A stretch of DNA of 64,000 nt from Pisaster brevispinus (taxonomy: Eukaryota; Echinodermata; Asteroidea; Forcipulatida; Asteriidae), in NCBI GenBank assembly GCA_023634235.1, contig JAMKCF010000001.1, forward strand, positions 2,964,606 to 3,028,605, written 5' to 3'. The translations under genes and the position numbers were made by a program. Shown here in pieces: positions 46,201 to 61,200 of the stretch (position 1 is the first letter of the stretch; each line of letters starts with the position of its first letter). Under the pieces are notes generated by a model. That model was given only the letters and a program-made list of their open reading frames with translations. It was not told where the DNA came from and did no database searches.

Positions 46201-49200
46201 ATCATTAGTATTGCCAATACATTAAAATATCAGCATTCTATTGTCAAAAGCATGAAATATTACCAAAACTATTGCCAAGCACATGAAATAGTATGAATAC
46301 TTTTGCCAATACATGAGATATTACCAATACTATTGCCAATCATATGAAATATTACCAACACTATTGCCAATACAAGAAGTATTACCAATACTATTGCTTA
46401 CCACATAAAATATTATTATCAATACTATTGCCATATCATTGAGCCAAACACTCTCTAGTTAAGCCAAACTCAAACACTGGAGCCGGTCTATTTATGACTG
46501 GATGCTCTACATTCCTTGATGGGGATTTTATTTCATAGTTAATGTTTATATGTGTAAGGGGTTGTGTAATAACAAAACTTATCAAATATTGTGACCTTCG
46601 CTGGTTAGAGCCACCAGCTCATTAACATGTTTCCCTGTTAGTGCCAGTCTAATGCATTGTGGCAATAAAGTACAGTGACCCAGGAAAATCACGATTCATA
46701 GCCTGTTCACAACGTACGATTTCACAGGCACTTGTACTTATTATTATTACTGGCTAACTTGTGGATTAAAATTGAAATTGTCTCCAACAGTGTTTGTAAA
46801 CAAAGTCTTGTTTTATTATCAATTCTAACAAAAGAACACGCGCAAATAAAGGTTTATCTTTCAACAACTACAAATACTTTTCTATCACTTCGCCATTTTT
46901 GAGATTAAAGTGATAGACATGAAGGTCCTACATGTTTGTGAACAAGTCTTGTTGTTTACCTATTCTAACAATAGAACCCATGTAAACAAGACTCTGCTTT
47001 CAGCGAGTGCTTTCCGATCATTCACTTTACCATTTAGGTTTAATAATAATAAAATAATAATTTAATAATGGCTTCTTATATAGCGCTCATATCCGTTACT
47101 CAGTGACGCTCAAGGCGCTTCAGCATTAATTTCCTGTAAGGTATGTGGGGCTTCGTTTGAATTATGAGACCTACTCCTTTACATAGCACCATGCAATCGT
47201 TTACAAAGAGCTGTGGCACAATATGCAGCCAATCAAACCAGGAACACTGGGCGGACCCCTTCTCTTTTCGATAAGTGTACTGGGTTCTTTTACGTGCATT
47301 ACACAACACACGGGGCCAACGGCTTTACGTCCCATCCGAAGAACGAAGCAATAATGGTTAAGTGTCTTGCATAAGGACACAAGTGTCACGACCGGGACAC
47401 GAACCCACACTCTGCTGAGTCGGAAACACCAGAGCTTGAGTCCGGTGCTCTTATCCGCTCGGCCACGACACGTTTGCACATACGTTGTTCCTGTACCGGT
47501 GTGCCAAGTGCCTTTGCTAAATACCTGGGTTTTTTAATTAAAATTTCTTAATTTGTTCACCCGGCCTAATAGCGAATAATAGTATTTGTGTTGGCGTAGG
47601 GAATGCCAATACATTGATCTGTAAGACAAATAAACTTGCCATGAGGTCTTCTCAACACCTAAATGATGCCACATGGACAGGGAAATAATGTTCATTTTAG
47701 CTGAAGCTTTGTACGTTGATTTGGGCTACGACACACACATCCTGACTGGATGACTGTGCTGTATAGCAATGTGCTGAAAATTATGGATGGGATGGGTTGT
47801 ACACATACAGCAAAACAATTTCATTCCACTGGCACCAGATGTAGGCAGAGCAAAGCCAGAAAAAAATGGCGGCTACTGCACATACATCACAGAGACCCCT
47901 ATCACCGATCTCTATATACTAACTGGATAGCACTCCAATTCATACGCTGTGCGTGCAAGCCGTGAAGCCGGCGCAATCACGCGGCGGCCATTTGTATAGT
48001 CGCAAGAAGTCACGTGAGCGGGCATTCTCTGCAATGAATATAGTAGGATGGGTCCTATTTTTACATGAGATTTCGTTTGAAATAAATGTTTGACGGTGCC
48101 TTTTAGGCACAGTTGTTATTTGTTCACATTTAGTCATTTAGTCATTAGTCATTGCTCACGGCATAACAGAATCAGCGACATGGAAGACATTGTTCCTTAT
48201 AAATGTTCTATTCCCCAACCCCCAACCCCCAAAAAGGGAATGCTCCTACAGATTTTGTAACAAAAATAAAACAATAAATCTATACTTTAAACTAATGAAA
48301 ACATGTAAATCAGTCAGTGAGTGAAATGTTATAGTTCAGTTCAGTTTACTGTTCACAGTATCTGTATCATAGACAATCTGAATGGGAAAATAAAAGATAA
48401 ATAATTTAGACAAGACATGAAATGACACGACAACAACAACAAAAGTCAATGCAACACAAGAACAATTGGCATAACAAAACAAAACAAAACATGGCAAGCA
48501 ATGAAGGAACGAGACAAGGACAAGGCAAGAACAAAGCCAAACACAAGTTGACAATAATAAAAACATGTAATAAAACAAACCCAACCTATCTCATCATGGA
48601 AAACATCAACCTTCAAAGGGTCACCACATTATTCAAAATTGCTTCAGTGATGATACGATTAATCTTAACAGTACCTCACTTTTTACACCATGACCAGTCC
48701 CAAGAAACCAAGTAATTTGAAATGATGTCCTATTGATACAATTATCATACTTAGTGGAAGATTTAAAAGTTTCAAATCATGGCAACTTTAATCATTATTA
48801 ATTTAAAATGCATCAAGTGATATACCTCATGTGAAACTGACTTCGTAAATTTACTTACTCTCTGTGTGTAATCAAAGAAACATTTACTCAAATGGGATTA
48901 TAACATTTGACCTCTTTATCATGTCGGCGCCATACTAACATCTTGCCCCATGATTGTTTTCTCCAAATCTCCAAGTAAGTGATTTTATTTGTTCAACCCA
49001 AAATTGAAATCACCCTTGTTCAATAAATAGTAACAATAATGGAAAGCAGCTTATGGACGCATGCGCTGGCATTGTTGAAGTCGAGGACACTGATCAAGGT
49101 GAGATAAGCAAAACAAGACAGGACAGGCTACCATTATTGACCATGGTTTCCAGACCGACCAAAAAAGCGATGATGTGCGTAGTAAAATGGAGGCCGATCG

Positions 49201-52200
49201 AAGAGATTTATTTATCATTTTAATTTTTTATTATATTTATGTATTTATTTATTTATTTATTTATTTTAACGGACGATTCACAGGTGTTATTCCGTTGTTT
49301 GGGGTTTCTCTTTTTGGTTCGGACAATTATTCATACCCTTTCTTATGTTTGAAATTCAGAATCATAAGATCCCACTAATACATACTAATCAGCTGAAAAT
49401 ACACCAAATGGATGTTTTTATTAAATTGTTGTCTTAACACTTTATCTGCCAAATTTCCCGAATCAAAATCACTTTAATACATGTACATTGTCATGCGCAC
49501 ACACACACGAGGAAAACCACACCAGGGCTCGATTTGTAAAATGGCTTCCACAAAGGACTCATGTAGTAGTGCTGATTTCACTACTTGTTTATAATACACT
49601 GCCGTGCGTATGCAGTAAATGAAGAAATCAGCCCCAGGGATCGACTAATAAAACGGTTATTACACAACCACGCCACCACTATCCCTTTCCGGTGTCACTA
49701 ACAAAGGAAGTATATTTTTAGATACAAGGTCAGTTCGTCTAAGGTATATTCAAAAAAAGTCGGAGTCACGGTTTACATGATGGAGTTCAACAGCAGAGTT
49801 CTGCCGGCGGCACCCACGTCTCCGTCACAGTTGGCTAGCTATTCATTCTGTAACATGCACTGTGAATTTCAGTTTGTGTATAAGAATAATTCTTTAGATA
49901 TTACTCATTATTGCTGTTGTTATGGACATTACTTTGGGGGGGGGGGACAGGACATTTGACAAACATTTACATTTGTACACAAGTCTGTGAATTTCGATTT
50001 CCCGTTGAGGTATTTTTAGCACCAGTTAGTCAATTAGATTTTGTGAAAAAAAAGTGTAGAAGTAGATTATATAAATTTGTCCATGTAGTTGGTCTCCAGA
50101 GCACAAAACGTGGCGTTACATTTGGAACATTAAGGACTTTCAACTTTTAATCAATTTCATAAAATGCTAAAATGTTCCAGTTAATTTGGTTTCATGTTAC
50201 TTTATCGCAAAAAGTCAAGTTTACATCGGTGTCAGAACAAACTTAGTCCTCTTCTAGTGTTCCCTGGATACGATGAAAAAAACTCAGTGAGAATTTCTCA
50301 CTTTAGATTATTAATTTTTTGTTACAAAATATTAAGCAATTTACATCAATAATTCCCAAAATTAATTAGGTCTTAGTATAATGAAAGCCACTTTAGACCT
50401 AATTAAGAACCGAGAGGTGGCTCTAGATACCTTCATCAATTCAGTCAGCTCCGAGGTTCTTAGGGTCCCTAACACCTGGGCACCTAACAACCTCCCCGAG
50501 ATGAATGCCACGCCCTAACACAGCTCCGCCAATCACCAAACATAGTGATTAAACGTGCTGACAAGGGGTCCGCAGTTGTAGTCTTGAACACAAATGACTA
50601 CATAGCTGAGGGCCTCAGACAACTCAGCAACACTGACCATTATATTGAATGTGACACTGACCCTACTCAATCATTTTCCAAACAAATCAGTGACACCTTG
50701 GTTAGAATCCACATTGCCAACGGCATTGGCAAAGATACCCTTAACTATCTCCTTCCACAGGACCCCCTTACAGCACGCTTCTACCTTCTACCTAAGATAC
50801 ACAAGCCCAACGACCCAGGTCGACCCATTGTATCTGGTAATGGTAGCCCTACAGAGCGCATATCTGAGTTTGTAGATAGCTTTCTCAACCCCTTAGTCTC
50901 CGGCATCCCTTCCTTCATAAAGGATACCACAGACTTCCTCCATAAGCTAGAGGATGTCAAACACCAAATACCTGACTCTGCTTTTTTTGGTTAGTCTAGA
51001 TGTTTCATCACTGTATACCAACAAACCTCATAACGAAAGTATGAATGCATGTGTCTCTGCTCTCAGGGGTAATAAACAACCCCGCCCCTCAGTGATACAT
51101 ATTAAGGAACTCATCAGCCACATTCTCACTAAGAACAACTTTTCATTTACTGACAGGCATTTTCTACAGATACAGTGTCCCGCCATACGTACAAAAATGG
51201 CGCCCTCATATGCCAACATTTTTATTTCTGACTTGGAGGAAAAACTTCTGTCCTCTGCCCCCATCCGCCCACTTGTTTGGTGGGGATTTATTGATGATAT
51301 TTTCTCTATCTGGTGTGGTAGTCAAGACAGCTTGGTCGAGTTTATCGACCATATAAACTCATTCCACCAAACCATAAAGTTCACTACTGAATACTCTCTA
51401 ACAAGTGTTAACTTTCTAGATGTAACTATAAGTAAATCCCCTAGCGGCATTGCTACGGATGTATACAGCAAACCCACTGATACCCACCAGTACCTTCTCT
51501 CCAACAGTTGCCACCCCAGTCACTGTAAGAAGGCAATTGCTTACAGTCAGGCCTTGCGCATAATATGTATCTGCTTCATAGATACCCTATACAAAAGGCG
51601 CTCATCGGACCTCAGGAAACACCTTGTTTCTAGAGGTCACAGCGAACGCAGGGTCCAACTTGCCACCAACAAGGCCCTCATCATACCACACCAATAGAGT
51701 TGCCCTGGTCACCACCTACCACCCTAAACTACCCAAACTCTCTTCAATCCTCAATGGTAGAATGAATATTCTCCATTCCTCTAAGAGGTTGCGCTCAGCA
51801 ATCCCTGAAAACCTCATGGTACAATGTCAAGACCGACTCCCTATGTAGCACACCCAATGTGGTCTACGTTAAATCTTGTAAAAGATGTGGACTACAGTAT
51901 GTGGGAGAGACTAAGACCAAACTCAGTCTTCGATTTGCGAACCATGTCTCTTCCATAAAGACCAAGAAACTGTACCCCGTCTCCTTCCACTTCAACAGCC
52001 TTAATCACAGCGTCAAAGATGTTGAACTCATCGTGATTGAGGCTTGCAATGGTGACGACACACACCGCAAACTCAGAGAGTCACACTGGACTCACCAACT
52101 TAAGACAGTCCAACCCTTTGGAGTCAACGTAAACACTGGTGATAAATAAATTCCCATCATCCTCCTTACACTTTTGTTTGCTTTTTTCTTTGATATAAAA

Positions 52201-55200
52201 TCAATACAATAAGTATAAATAACATGTTCTCTCCACTGGTCTATTTCTACGCTTCTTTCTCTTGCTTACTTCTTTGATGTTAAATAAATACATTAATTGT
52301 CATTTATACGTTCTCTCCACTGGTCCATTTATACGCTTCTTTCTCTCAAGAAGTTTTACAAATCAACCCGTCAATCACCTATTTCCTTTGAAGGAATCAC
52401 AATAAGCCGCTCTCCCTGCAGGTTCTTCTTGCCAAGTTTTAACTTCTTACACTAATTCGTGTATGATATAATTACCTTTATCTTGCCTCCTATTGTTAGT
52501 TGCGTTATCTTATGCAATTTGGCCTCTAATCATACCCTTTCATGCTTCCCGCATTGTAATACTTATAATGCGGTACCACCTTTATGGTCCAGTGATCTGA
52601 TCCAGCCTTTCACACTGACCATTTTTTGTGCTCACTTCACCTTGCCATTTTTACTAGTGATGCTGATGTAACCGGAACCAATTTGTCATAGTTCGTGCTT
52701 TACAGTGTGGTACCTTATGAGAATGGGACTTACTCAAGTCCAGGAAATTACGATGAAATGCGCAGCTTGTTATTTGTTTCCTTTTCTACATAGGACCTGT
52801 ATAGTTAGTATTATGCCCCAGATTTGTGCAAGACCAATACAGTTAAATTCTACGTACGTTTGAGGTTTTCGTTATAAGGCATTACATGTGAATAAGTTAC
52901 TCCATTACTCCATACCATCGTGAGCCTTTGAAAATTTGTTAGTATGAAAATCACATTTACTGTGAAGTCATTATGTGTCAAATAACGTCAATTCAAAGCC
53001 TAGTACTTTAAACAAATCATATCTCCTGAACCACATGTCATAAAGTCGTTATGTTTGTGTAGTGTTGTAGCTGTCAACACTTGCGATATTTTATTCAAAA
53101 CGTTGTCCACTTTGACCTTTACTTCTGGTCTAAAGTTCAAACATTTAAAATTATCATATATCCTGAACATATCAAAAGGTAATAATGTTTGTGTTGTCTT
53201 GAAGCGTTTAACAATTTTGTTTAAAATTTTAATGTCTAAAAAGGAAGTTCATCACTTGTTATAACGCCCTCTTTTGAAATGTTAAAAACCACATTAAAAA
53301 TGAAAATCTCCTTAACGATATAACATGTATTATACAAAACATGCATTAGATCCAAACCTTGTCTAAAATTGCTCACTCTGTGGTGATCCCTTTATGACAT
53401 TGCATCCAGTTTGAACATGATTACAGGAAGTACAAAATACAATAGATGAGTTTCTTTCTTGTTTGTTACTGAAACGATCTTCCTGGGTCAACGTTTCGGA
53501 ACAGCCCTGTGATTGTTAACAATTACAATCACTGTTTTTAGTTATTTTTATTATTGTTAGTTTTCCAAGACTTATATTGACAGGAAAACAATGCGCGATC
53601 AAGCAGAAACATTGCATGTGTGCTAATCAAGCCTGGATGTGTAACTTCAAAAATTTAAGTTCCAGTTCTGAAGTCATTAACAAATGTCACGTGACGTCAG
53701 GTTATCAGGTGCAGTTTTTAAGAAATGCATGTTTTCCACTGAAACTTCATGCAGTTTTTAAAGGAATGTATGTTTTCTAGTGAAACTTTATGAAGTTTTT
53801 AAAGGAATGCATGTTTTCTAATGAAACTTTATTGCAAATCACTTGGTATTTGTCGGGTGACAAGCGCTCGAGCTTTAGTTTGTTGTCTTCTTCTTAGAGT
53901 AGTACGTCTGTAAGCAACGCATAGTTGCAACGCATGCATCAACTTAAGCTCTACGAGTTGTTGGAATTTAACATGCAGATAATCAAATAATTTTGACGTT
54001 ACGATGACGCCACCAGCTGTCGAAAGAGATAATACAAAAGTTTATTATTTCCAAAAAATTATAACTTATAAACTACAGAGGCTATTTGAACAATACCTGT
54101 GTCATAAAGTCTGTTGTTTTAGGTGGGGTGGAATAGTTTATAACAATATCAATCTTGATCTGGTGCAGGAATATATTTTCCCGAGTGACAAATTTGACCA
54201 AGATGGGCATCAACCTCATCTTTGTCCTGGATGGTGAACCGCCCGAACTCAAGTCGAAGGAGATGGAAAGGCGTAACAAAGTACGCTTTGGAAAAGGAGG
54301 AGGAGCAAAGGGAAGTCAACATCAAGACAAAGTAGGAAGACCTGGTAGATCCCGGTTCAACCATCTAGCGGCTGAGGTAAACTGCTGAACTTTCATACGG
54401 AAAGTTTGTATAGTTAATACAATTTATTGAAAAGTGTGAAATGTGATTTTGAATGGCTACAACTCGGGTCACTCCTCACACACAAGCTCTAGGGTATCGG
54501 GTCGATACGCGCAAATTGCGGGTCGATATATGCGCAAACTGCAGACCTATGCGCATGAATTGCACCTTAATGCACTTCTTTATATTATTTTTGTTTTGTG
54601 TTCAGATCTAATTCACAAAAATCATTGAGACGGAATCATTTAGAACGCTCCAGATTGCACAGTGGGGAGGACATTGTATCATTTCAAAATATAAAACAAA
54701 TTCAAAAAGTTGTGTTCAGAATGGTCTAAATTTTTGGACATGTTTAGGAGAACCCTGCAACTGCAGGCTAACAGGCAGAAAATCTGCTGTTATTAGGTCA
54801 AGCAAACAAATATAATTCAGCATGGAAAAAAGGCACATCAGTGATCGATTTGTATAATCTTGAGAACTGTTATGACAATTCAACGAGGCACAATAGCGAT
54901 ATTAGTTTTACCTTTTAAACCCGTGGATCACACGATCATTCCCGCTGCTCTTTAACTTTGCAATTTTTTTGCAATATTTGAACTTCTGGAATCAAGTTGG
55001 TCAAGCCAAAGTTTTCAATTTGTTCAATTAAATCTTGTATCCATCGCTTAATGTGGGACTTTGGGGACGCTAGGTGGCAGCAAGCTAACCAGGTAAATCC
55101 ATTGTTCTCGAGATGTGCGCATGTGCCCATAACTACGTAAACATTGGAAATTTACGTGTTAAGTCTGCTGCCACCTATAGCTTTCCAAAGTCTCCCATTG

Positions 55201-58200
55201 GCGCCTGCGCTGTTAGACATTACACTGGCACACAGTTACTAAATACTACCAGATAGACCGACTACCCAGCCACCCGTGTGTACATAGTTATGCAATAAAA
55301 GCTGAAACCAACTCTAAGACCCTTTAGGCTCTCGAAAAATTGCCCGGCATAAATATGCAAACTATGCAACAAAGATTTTTGCTACATCGCAAATGTTTGC
55401 AGGGATATTTTCTTAAATATATTTGGGACAGCGCAAACATTTTCAAAGGTATTTGGGATGTGCGATGTCCTTTCAGGGCCACCGTAGGATCCTTACGCAG
55501 TTTATGGCTGTAAAACTACATCATTTTGTGGGGAAAGTATAATTTAGTCCTGAAATACATGAAAGTAATTTAAGTAAAAAAAGAAAAGAAATCAACAAAG
55601 AAAACCCGAGAGTAAGACTTGACCCTCGTATCCGGTTACATGTACTTGTTACAAACAACTAAGAATGGTGTCCAATTGAAATAATGCTATCATTAGTAGA
55701 GTTTGAAAAGAAGATTTGATTTCATAAATATAAAATAATTTAGTCTTCGTTTGAGTTGTTTGAAAAGCTTGACAATTTGAAGTCTTATGGGAAAACGTTT
55801 GAGGAGGCACCAAGGACAAGACTATAGGGGCAACAAGTCTCTGTGGCATTCATGTAATTTTGTTCAAACAATCTTTTACAAAATCCTTCACAATTTATGT
55901 TTTTGGCCTTACGCTTATGAATTCGTCTTTTCTTTTATCCGTGGAATTTGACAGTGCAAAGAAATGCTGGACCACTTGGGCATACCTTGCCTGCAAGCCG
56001 CTGGAGAAGCAGAGGCGATGTGCGCCATGCTCAACAAACGAGGGGTAAGATTTGCCGATACACTTTAATAACAATCAGAGAATCAGAGACAATTTCACCT
56101 TAAACATTTGATCACAACACTTGGAAATTAATCCGCACATGTAATTTTCGACCAAAAACTCCGGTCTGCACCAGCAGGATGACCGGATGTCAAATGTGGG
56201 GTGTGACGAACACCCCCCTTTTTTTACCAGCTCAGACAGTAACCGCAAAGGTCAAAGTGTATGACTTCATATTTTAGATAATAAATTGCTAAGTATCTAT
56301 TTTTATAATATGATCGGCCGTGAGTTTTCTATTTCGACTCATACATTCGTTGTATCATCTCTTATCTATATTATGTATCTTGGGTCAGAGTAGCTGCCAT
56401 ATCTTACGTTCGTCTGTCCTTTTGTTTGCGTGTCTGCCTGTTTGTTTTGTTTGTTTAATTATTTGTTTGTTTGTATGTCTAGCTGTTTTTACGAGCTTCT
56501 GTTGATCAAAACATCCCCATACTCTATTTATTACATGTATCCTGCTTACTGCTAAGATAATGTTTTGTTTGGCTTTAGTCCATAGTTACATGTACTTGTC
56601 GTTGTTTTTCATAGAAGTATGGAAATGAATGTGTATCTGAATTGAATTGAACTGAAGAACAAACAACTAAAAAGAGACTTTCACATGGTGTTACCGCAAA
56701 CCTCTTTTAGTTTTGTAGAACCAATTTCATTTTTCTCCCCAAAATGTTGGACCGTGTTGGTTCACAAAGTGAAAGGAAAACCACACAAATGCGAGGGATA
56801 TTTGTTTGAAATGTTATATTTTCACTTTTAAAACATCTTTCCAATCACATTAGTTTCATAGTAAACCCTGTTATAGCACATAGCGTTTATCTGTAGGCAA
56901 TTTCCTTTAAAGTCTATGTATTGACGCCGATCTTTCTGTACAAGACACATCAACAAAATTGAATGACAGGGAAGCGGAGTGATTTGTAGAGATTGTAGTG
57001 AATGTACAATGTATTGTTTCTTTATTTCAGATTGTGGATGCGTGTGTGACGAAAGATGGTGATGTTTTCTTATATGGAGCATTACAAGTTGTTAAGAGTT
57101 TCAACATAACAGCGAAAACTCAGGTAAGGATTTTTTTGTTCATGTTATGTTAATGCTTTTATGTTACCCTCCAGCCCCGCCTCTTATCTGTTGTTCCTGC
57201 TTTGCCATTCAGGTATAAAGGAGTTATGTTAAAGGTAGGGCCCAACAATTAATGACCATATAAACCTACTTGGCTGTAAGACTGCAACTGTTGATAGAAC
57301 AAAATATTTCGAGAAAGGATTCCCTTTGAATCGCTCCTCATAGTTCTGAGGGTCGGTGTCCGTTCGTGAATGCTGCGGCCAGAAATTAGGGTTGCACCCG
57401 CCATCACCTTGCTAAGTTTTGATGAATTCGACTTTTATTGTATCTTCTTCATAGTATCTGTGTCTATAAATCAGCATTACACTGACAAAAACCAATCTAG
57501 GAAAGTTCAAGACACAAACGGCAATGTGCAGTGTTCAAAATAAACAAATCTGCCTCTTTAGCACAAAGGCGCAAGGGAACGTGGACGTTCTTAAAGAGAG
57601 TCCAAGGTCAAAAGGTTTTGCGATCCACTCATTTTTCGAAAGATAGAGTTCTCATAATGTGGGGAAAAAGTTACAAGTTTCTAACCTCATAGTGAATGTT
57701 GTAAAATGTCATTAGGTGTCCCCCCCCCACTTATATATGTGTAATGGTCCATTCTAGGATATCGCTGAATTTGACTCCCCCAGGTCATTAAACCCTGGAG
57801 ATATGGTTTAATTAATCAATGTGTGGTATGACCAATTGGACCTTTCCCCTATTAAAAGGGTTTTAATGAAAGAAAAAGACTGAAGGGATTTTGCGTCTAC
57901 AGTTTCATGAAATGCTCATCTGCTTACAAGAATCGTCAGCACGTTAGGGTGTGCCTTGGTTTGTTAATGGTTAGCATTTGTTTATGAAACGGACACTGTG
58001 GTACAGGTCTGTGCAGACAACGTCTGCTTACGGGCTTTATGATTTAACCATGGGGTTAACTTTGTTAAGCTGCTTTTAAGCAGGCAATATTTATTTCCAT
58101 TTTTTCACCAAGCAAAAGTAAGCAGGACACCAGTCGGAAAGTGTGCATAACAATGGTATTCTGGCTGGTTACCTTGTTTCAGTATTAAAAATGCTCAACA

Positions 58201-61200
58201 CAATTTCACGTTAAGCTGCAACAAGTGGAACGATTGCAAAGTTGGCATACAAACAAAAACACCGAACATTGAACAGAGCTTTAAGAAGTTGGAGTCAATT
58301 TTCAAACGTTTTACGGATGTTGGAAAACAGTGTGAAGCACAACGGAAAGATTTACAATGTTGCCACAACGCAGTTATAATGGGCAAACTAACGTCGGCTT
58401 CCCAAGGTTGTTCAAGTGTTGTGAATCGCTGCACGGTACAAACAGCTAGTCGCTTTTTTACACAGGTTCAACGCAGTTATAAAATGGGCAATGGGCATCC
58501 CGCTGGCACAACATAGTTATAATACGGCCATGGTGGTCAGTTGGAATTTGAAAGTTTAATAAATGCTGACACAATTTAGTTTTAATCTGGGCATTAGTAC
58601 GACTCTGCATCATTAGGTTTGGCTTATCGCATTGGTTTTACGTTGGTGATCAATGTTGAAACCAACGTTTAGGCAACGCTGGGAAAAAGTTGACACACAT
58701 GTTTGTACATAAAATGCAAATTTGAAGGCTGGGCTGAGAACTTTGTGTTTTTTTGGGGGTAAAAATTTTCATATTCCTTCCTCCACACTTGAACCCCTTT
58801 AATTCTTAGGATCCCCAGATTGAATGCTACTCCAGGGATGACATCGAGACCAAGTTAGGCCTCGACAACGACAAACTCATAGCATTTGGTTTGATCGTGG
58901 GATGTGACTACACAGAAGGTGTGTCAAATATAGGCCACAAAAAAGCTATGATGTTGTTGAACAGTTTTATGGGAGTGAATGTATTGGAAAGATTTAGAGA
59001 ATGCGCAGAGGGCCGGATGCCCGAGGATCGCCCACAAGGTAAGTTACCGTCAAAGTTATTAGAACCCCTTCCAGGTCACTAAACCGCCACCTTCTGGTTC
59101 TCGCCGTCCGGTACACACAAACTGCAAGAAACCTGGCTGTGATCGCAATGTACGGTATATTGCTTTACTCTCCAAGTTTCCATGAAACGAAGACAACAGG
59201 GGGCGCTGTACTCCTTTTTTGTATTTGGACAACAGCTTTGCAGTCGTGCTTAATTTCAGACAGGGGAAAATACATATTTTGCTTAAAACAAACATACTTT
59301 CTCTTAATATCAGTAAAAACTAAAACATTGCTGTTTGGATCCTCTCAAAAACTTGCCAGAAACAATGGATTCTTTTAGACATTTTCATCAACAATGTGCT
59401 TATAGAACAGACAGACACCTTGATTCAAGCACCTTTGTGTCTCATATTGATCCTGAATTAAAACGATTTGACACATAAATCAAAACACTTCATCTGTGTC
59501 CAAGTGGATTTGTGTTCTTAAAAAAAATTCCTTTAACTAGTTACTCTTAATCTCTGGGTAAAATAATTTACATTTCCTGTTTGAATACTGTGACTTAATT
59601 TGGAATACCTCCTCTTTGACTTTGATTAGAATTGGGAAGGTTGTACTCAATGTTTCCCAAAGAACTCTCACCAGTGATGTATACGAGAGACTTGGTTGGG
59701 ATAAACTAAGTGTCCGTAGGAAGAAACACTTGAACACGATGGTTGTTTAAATGCATTTCAGGGCTGGCTCCTTCTTATCTTATTTTTTAAAATAACGTAT
59801 CTGATAACTATAATCACCGTACCAGAGCCAATTCAGCAGGAAATGTTGTACTTCCATCTCCTAGGACAGTTGCAGGTAGAAAAAAAACCTGTCAGCTCTG
59901 AAAAGTCTGCCTGCTGGCAATATCAGTCCTTTTAAAGTGACACAAGTGTCAAGATCGGAACTCGAACCCACAATCTGCTGATCAGAAACACCAGTGCTTG
60001 ATTCCAGTGCGTTTAAACCTTTGGCCACCACACTATACTCCATCGGACTCAAAAATCACCTATCATCCCTTTTGCAGAAGTTCCAGCCAAGGGTCCACAC
60101 TGTACAAAGTGTACCCATGAAGGCGCTCAGAAGGACCACAGGGCGAACGGCTGTGCGATGTGTAACAGCAATTCCGCTTGTCTTCAAAAGACGCCATTGA
60201 CACCAAAATGCACCTGTAGCTGGCATGTCAGAACGGATGAGGCTAGCAGATCATCCAAGGTGCGGGACATCATGAAGTAAGTAACGTGTGTAACATAAAA
60301 TTATAAAAGTGTGTCTGTATAGAATGTAGTACAAATGACATCGCAGTTTGTTTACCACGTTGTGCACATACTAACATCAATCTCATCTCAAAACGCATTT
60401 GATGTCTCTAGCCTTTTGTTGTTCATTGTAATTGTGTTGTCATTGTCATTTTCTATGTATGTACATGTTATAAGCTCTTGTATAAGTTACTGGATTGAAT
60501 TCTTGTAGGCGCCTTGAACACTTATACATGTGAATATGTGTGCTCGATATTAAGTGTTGTTATTATTATTATGGGAAATTATTGTGTCTCTAAACAACTT
60601 TTGGAACTGATGTGCCTCCACCCAAGCAATTCAGTAAACAAACCGTGACGTCATAAGTACAGGAGTGTATTGGCATTCTTACTCCTTTTGTCTTCACACT
60701 GCTTTAGAGAAGAAACTGGATAATTTCTCTCTCATTAATAGTAATAAAAAAAAATTGAAAAAAAAATCACTCTGGAAGTAGCAAAAACGTTTGGCGTGCA
60801 GCAGATACGGACTTGTATCACGCAGTGACTTACCAACATGATATTGATCATTCTAAATGCTGAAATCCAATTTTGAGTTGGGAAGTCGGCATTGAAATTG
60901 TGTGCCTTGACGTTAGTCAATGTTTCCAAATATAGCATTACTCAATATCGAATACAGGACACTGCTAGGAACAACCGCTTGAAAGTCCAATCTAAAAGTA
61001 AAACAATTATTGTTGAATGTCTTGCTCATCATCATATCTCCAAATGTCTCTCTATTTTCTGTATGCTTCAAGCTTATACCAATTAAACCCTTTATTGTTG
61101 CAGCTCGTCTCTCCATCTTTTTGTCTGGCGCCCTCTACTTCGTTGTTCCCAGCGAGTGATTGCTAAACTCCAACAGTTATCTGGGTGTCCTGCCCAGCTC

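Noticed and set aside
45036..46440. CRISPR array
   Set aside because: The 31-bp units are contiguous and diverge like a minisatellite. There are no unique spacers of constant length, and the genome is eukaryotic.
48090..48112. Histone-type 3' stem-loop (GTGCCTTTTAGGCAC)
   Set aside because: Stem and loop do not match the histone consensus and there is no histone gene nearby.
60535..60745. Separate small gene in GEN1 intron 6
   Set aside because: Open frames are short and without features; ordinary intron sequence.
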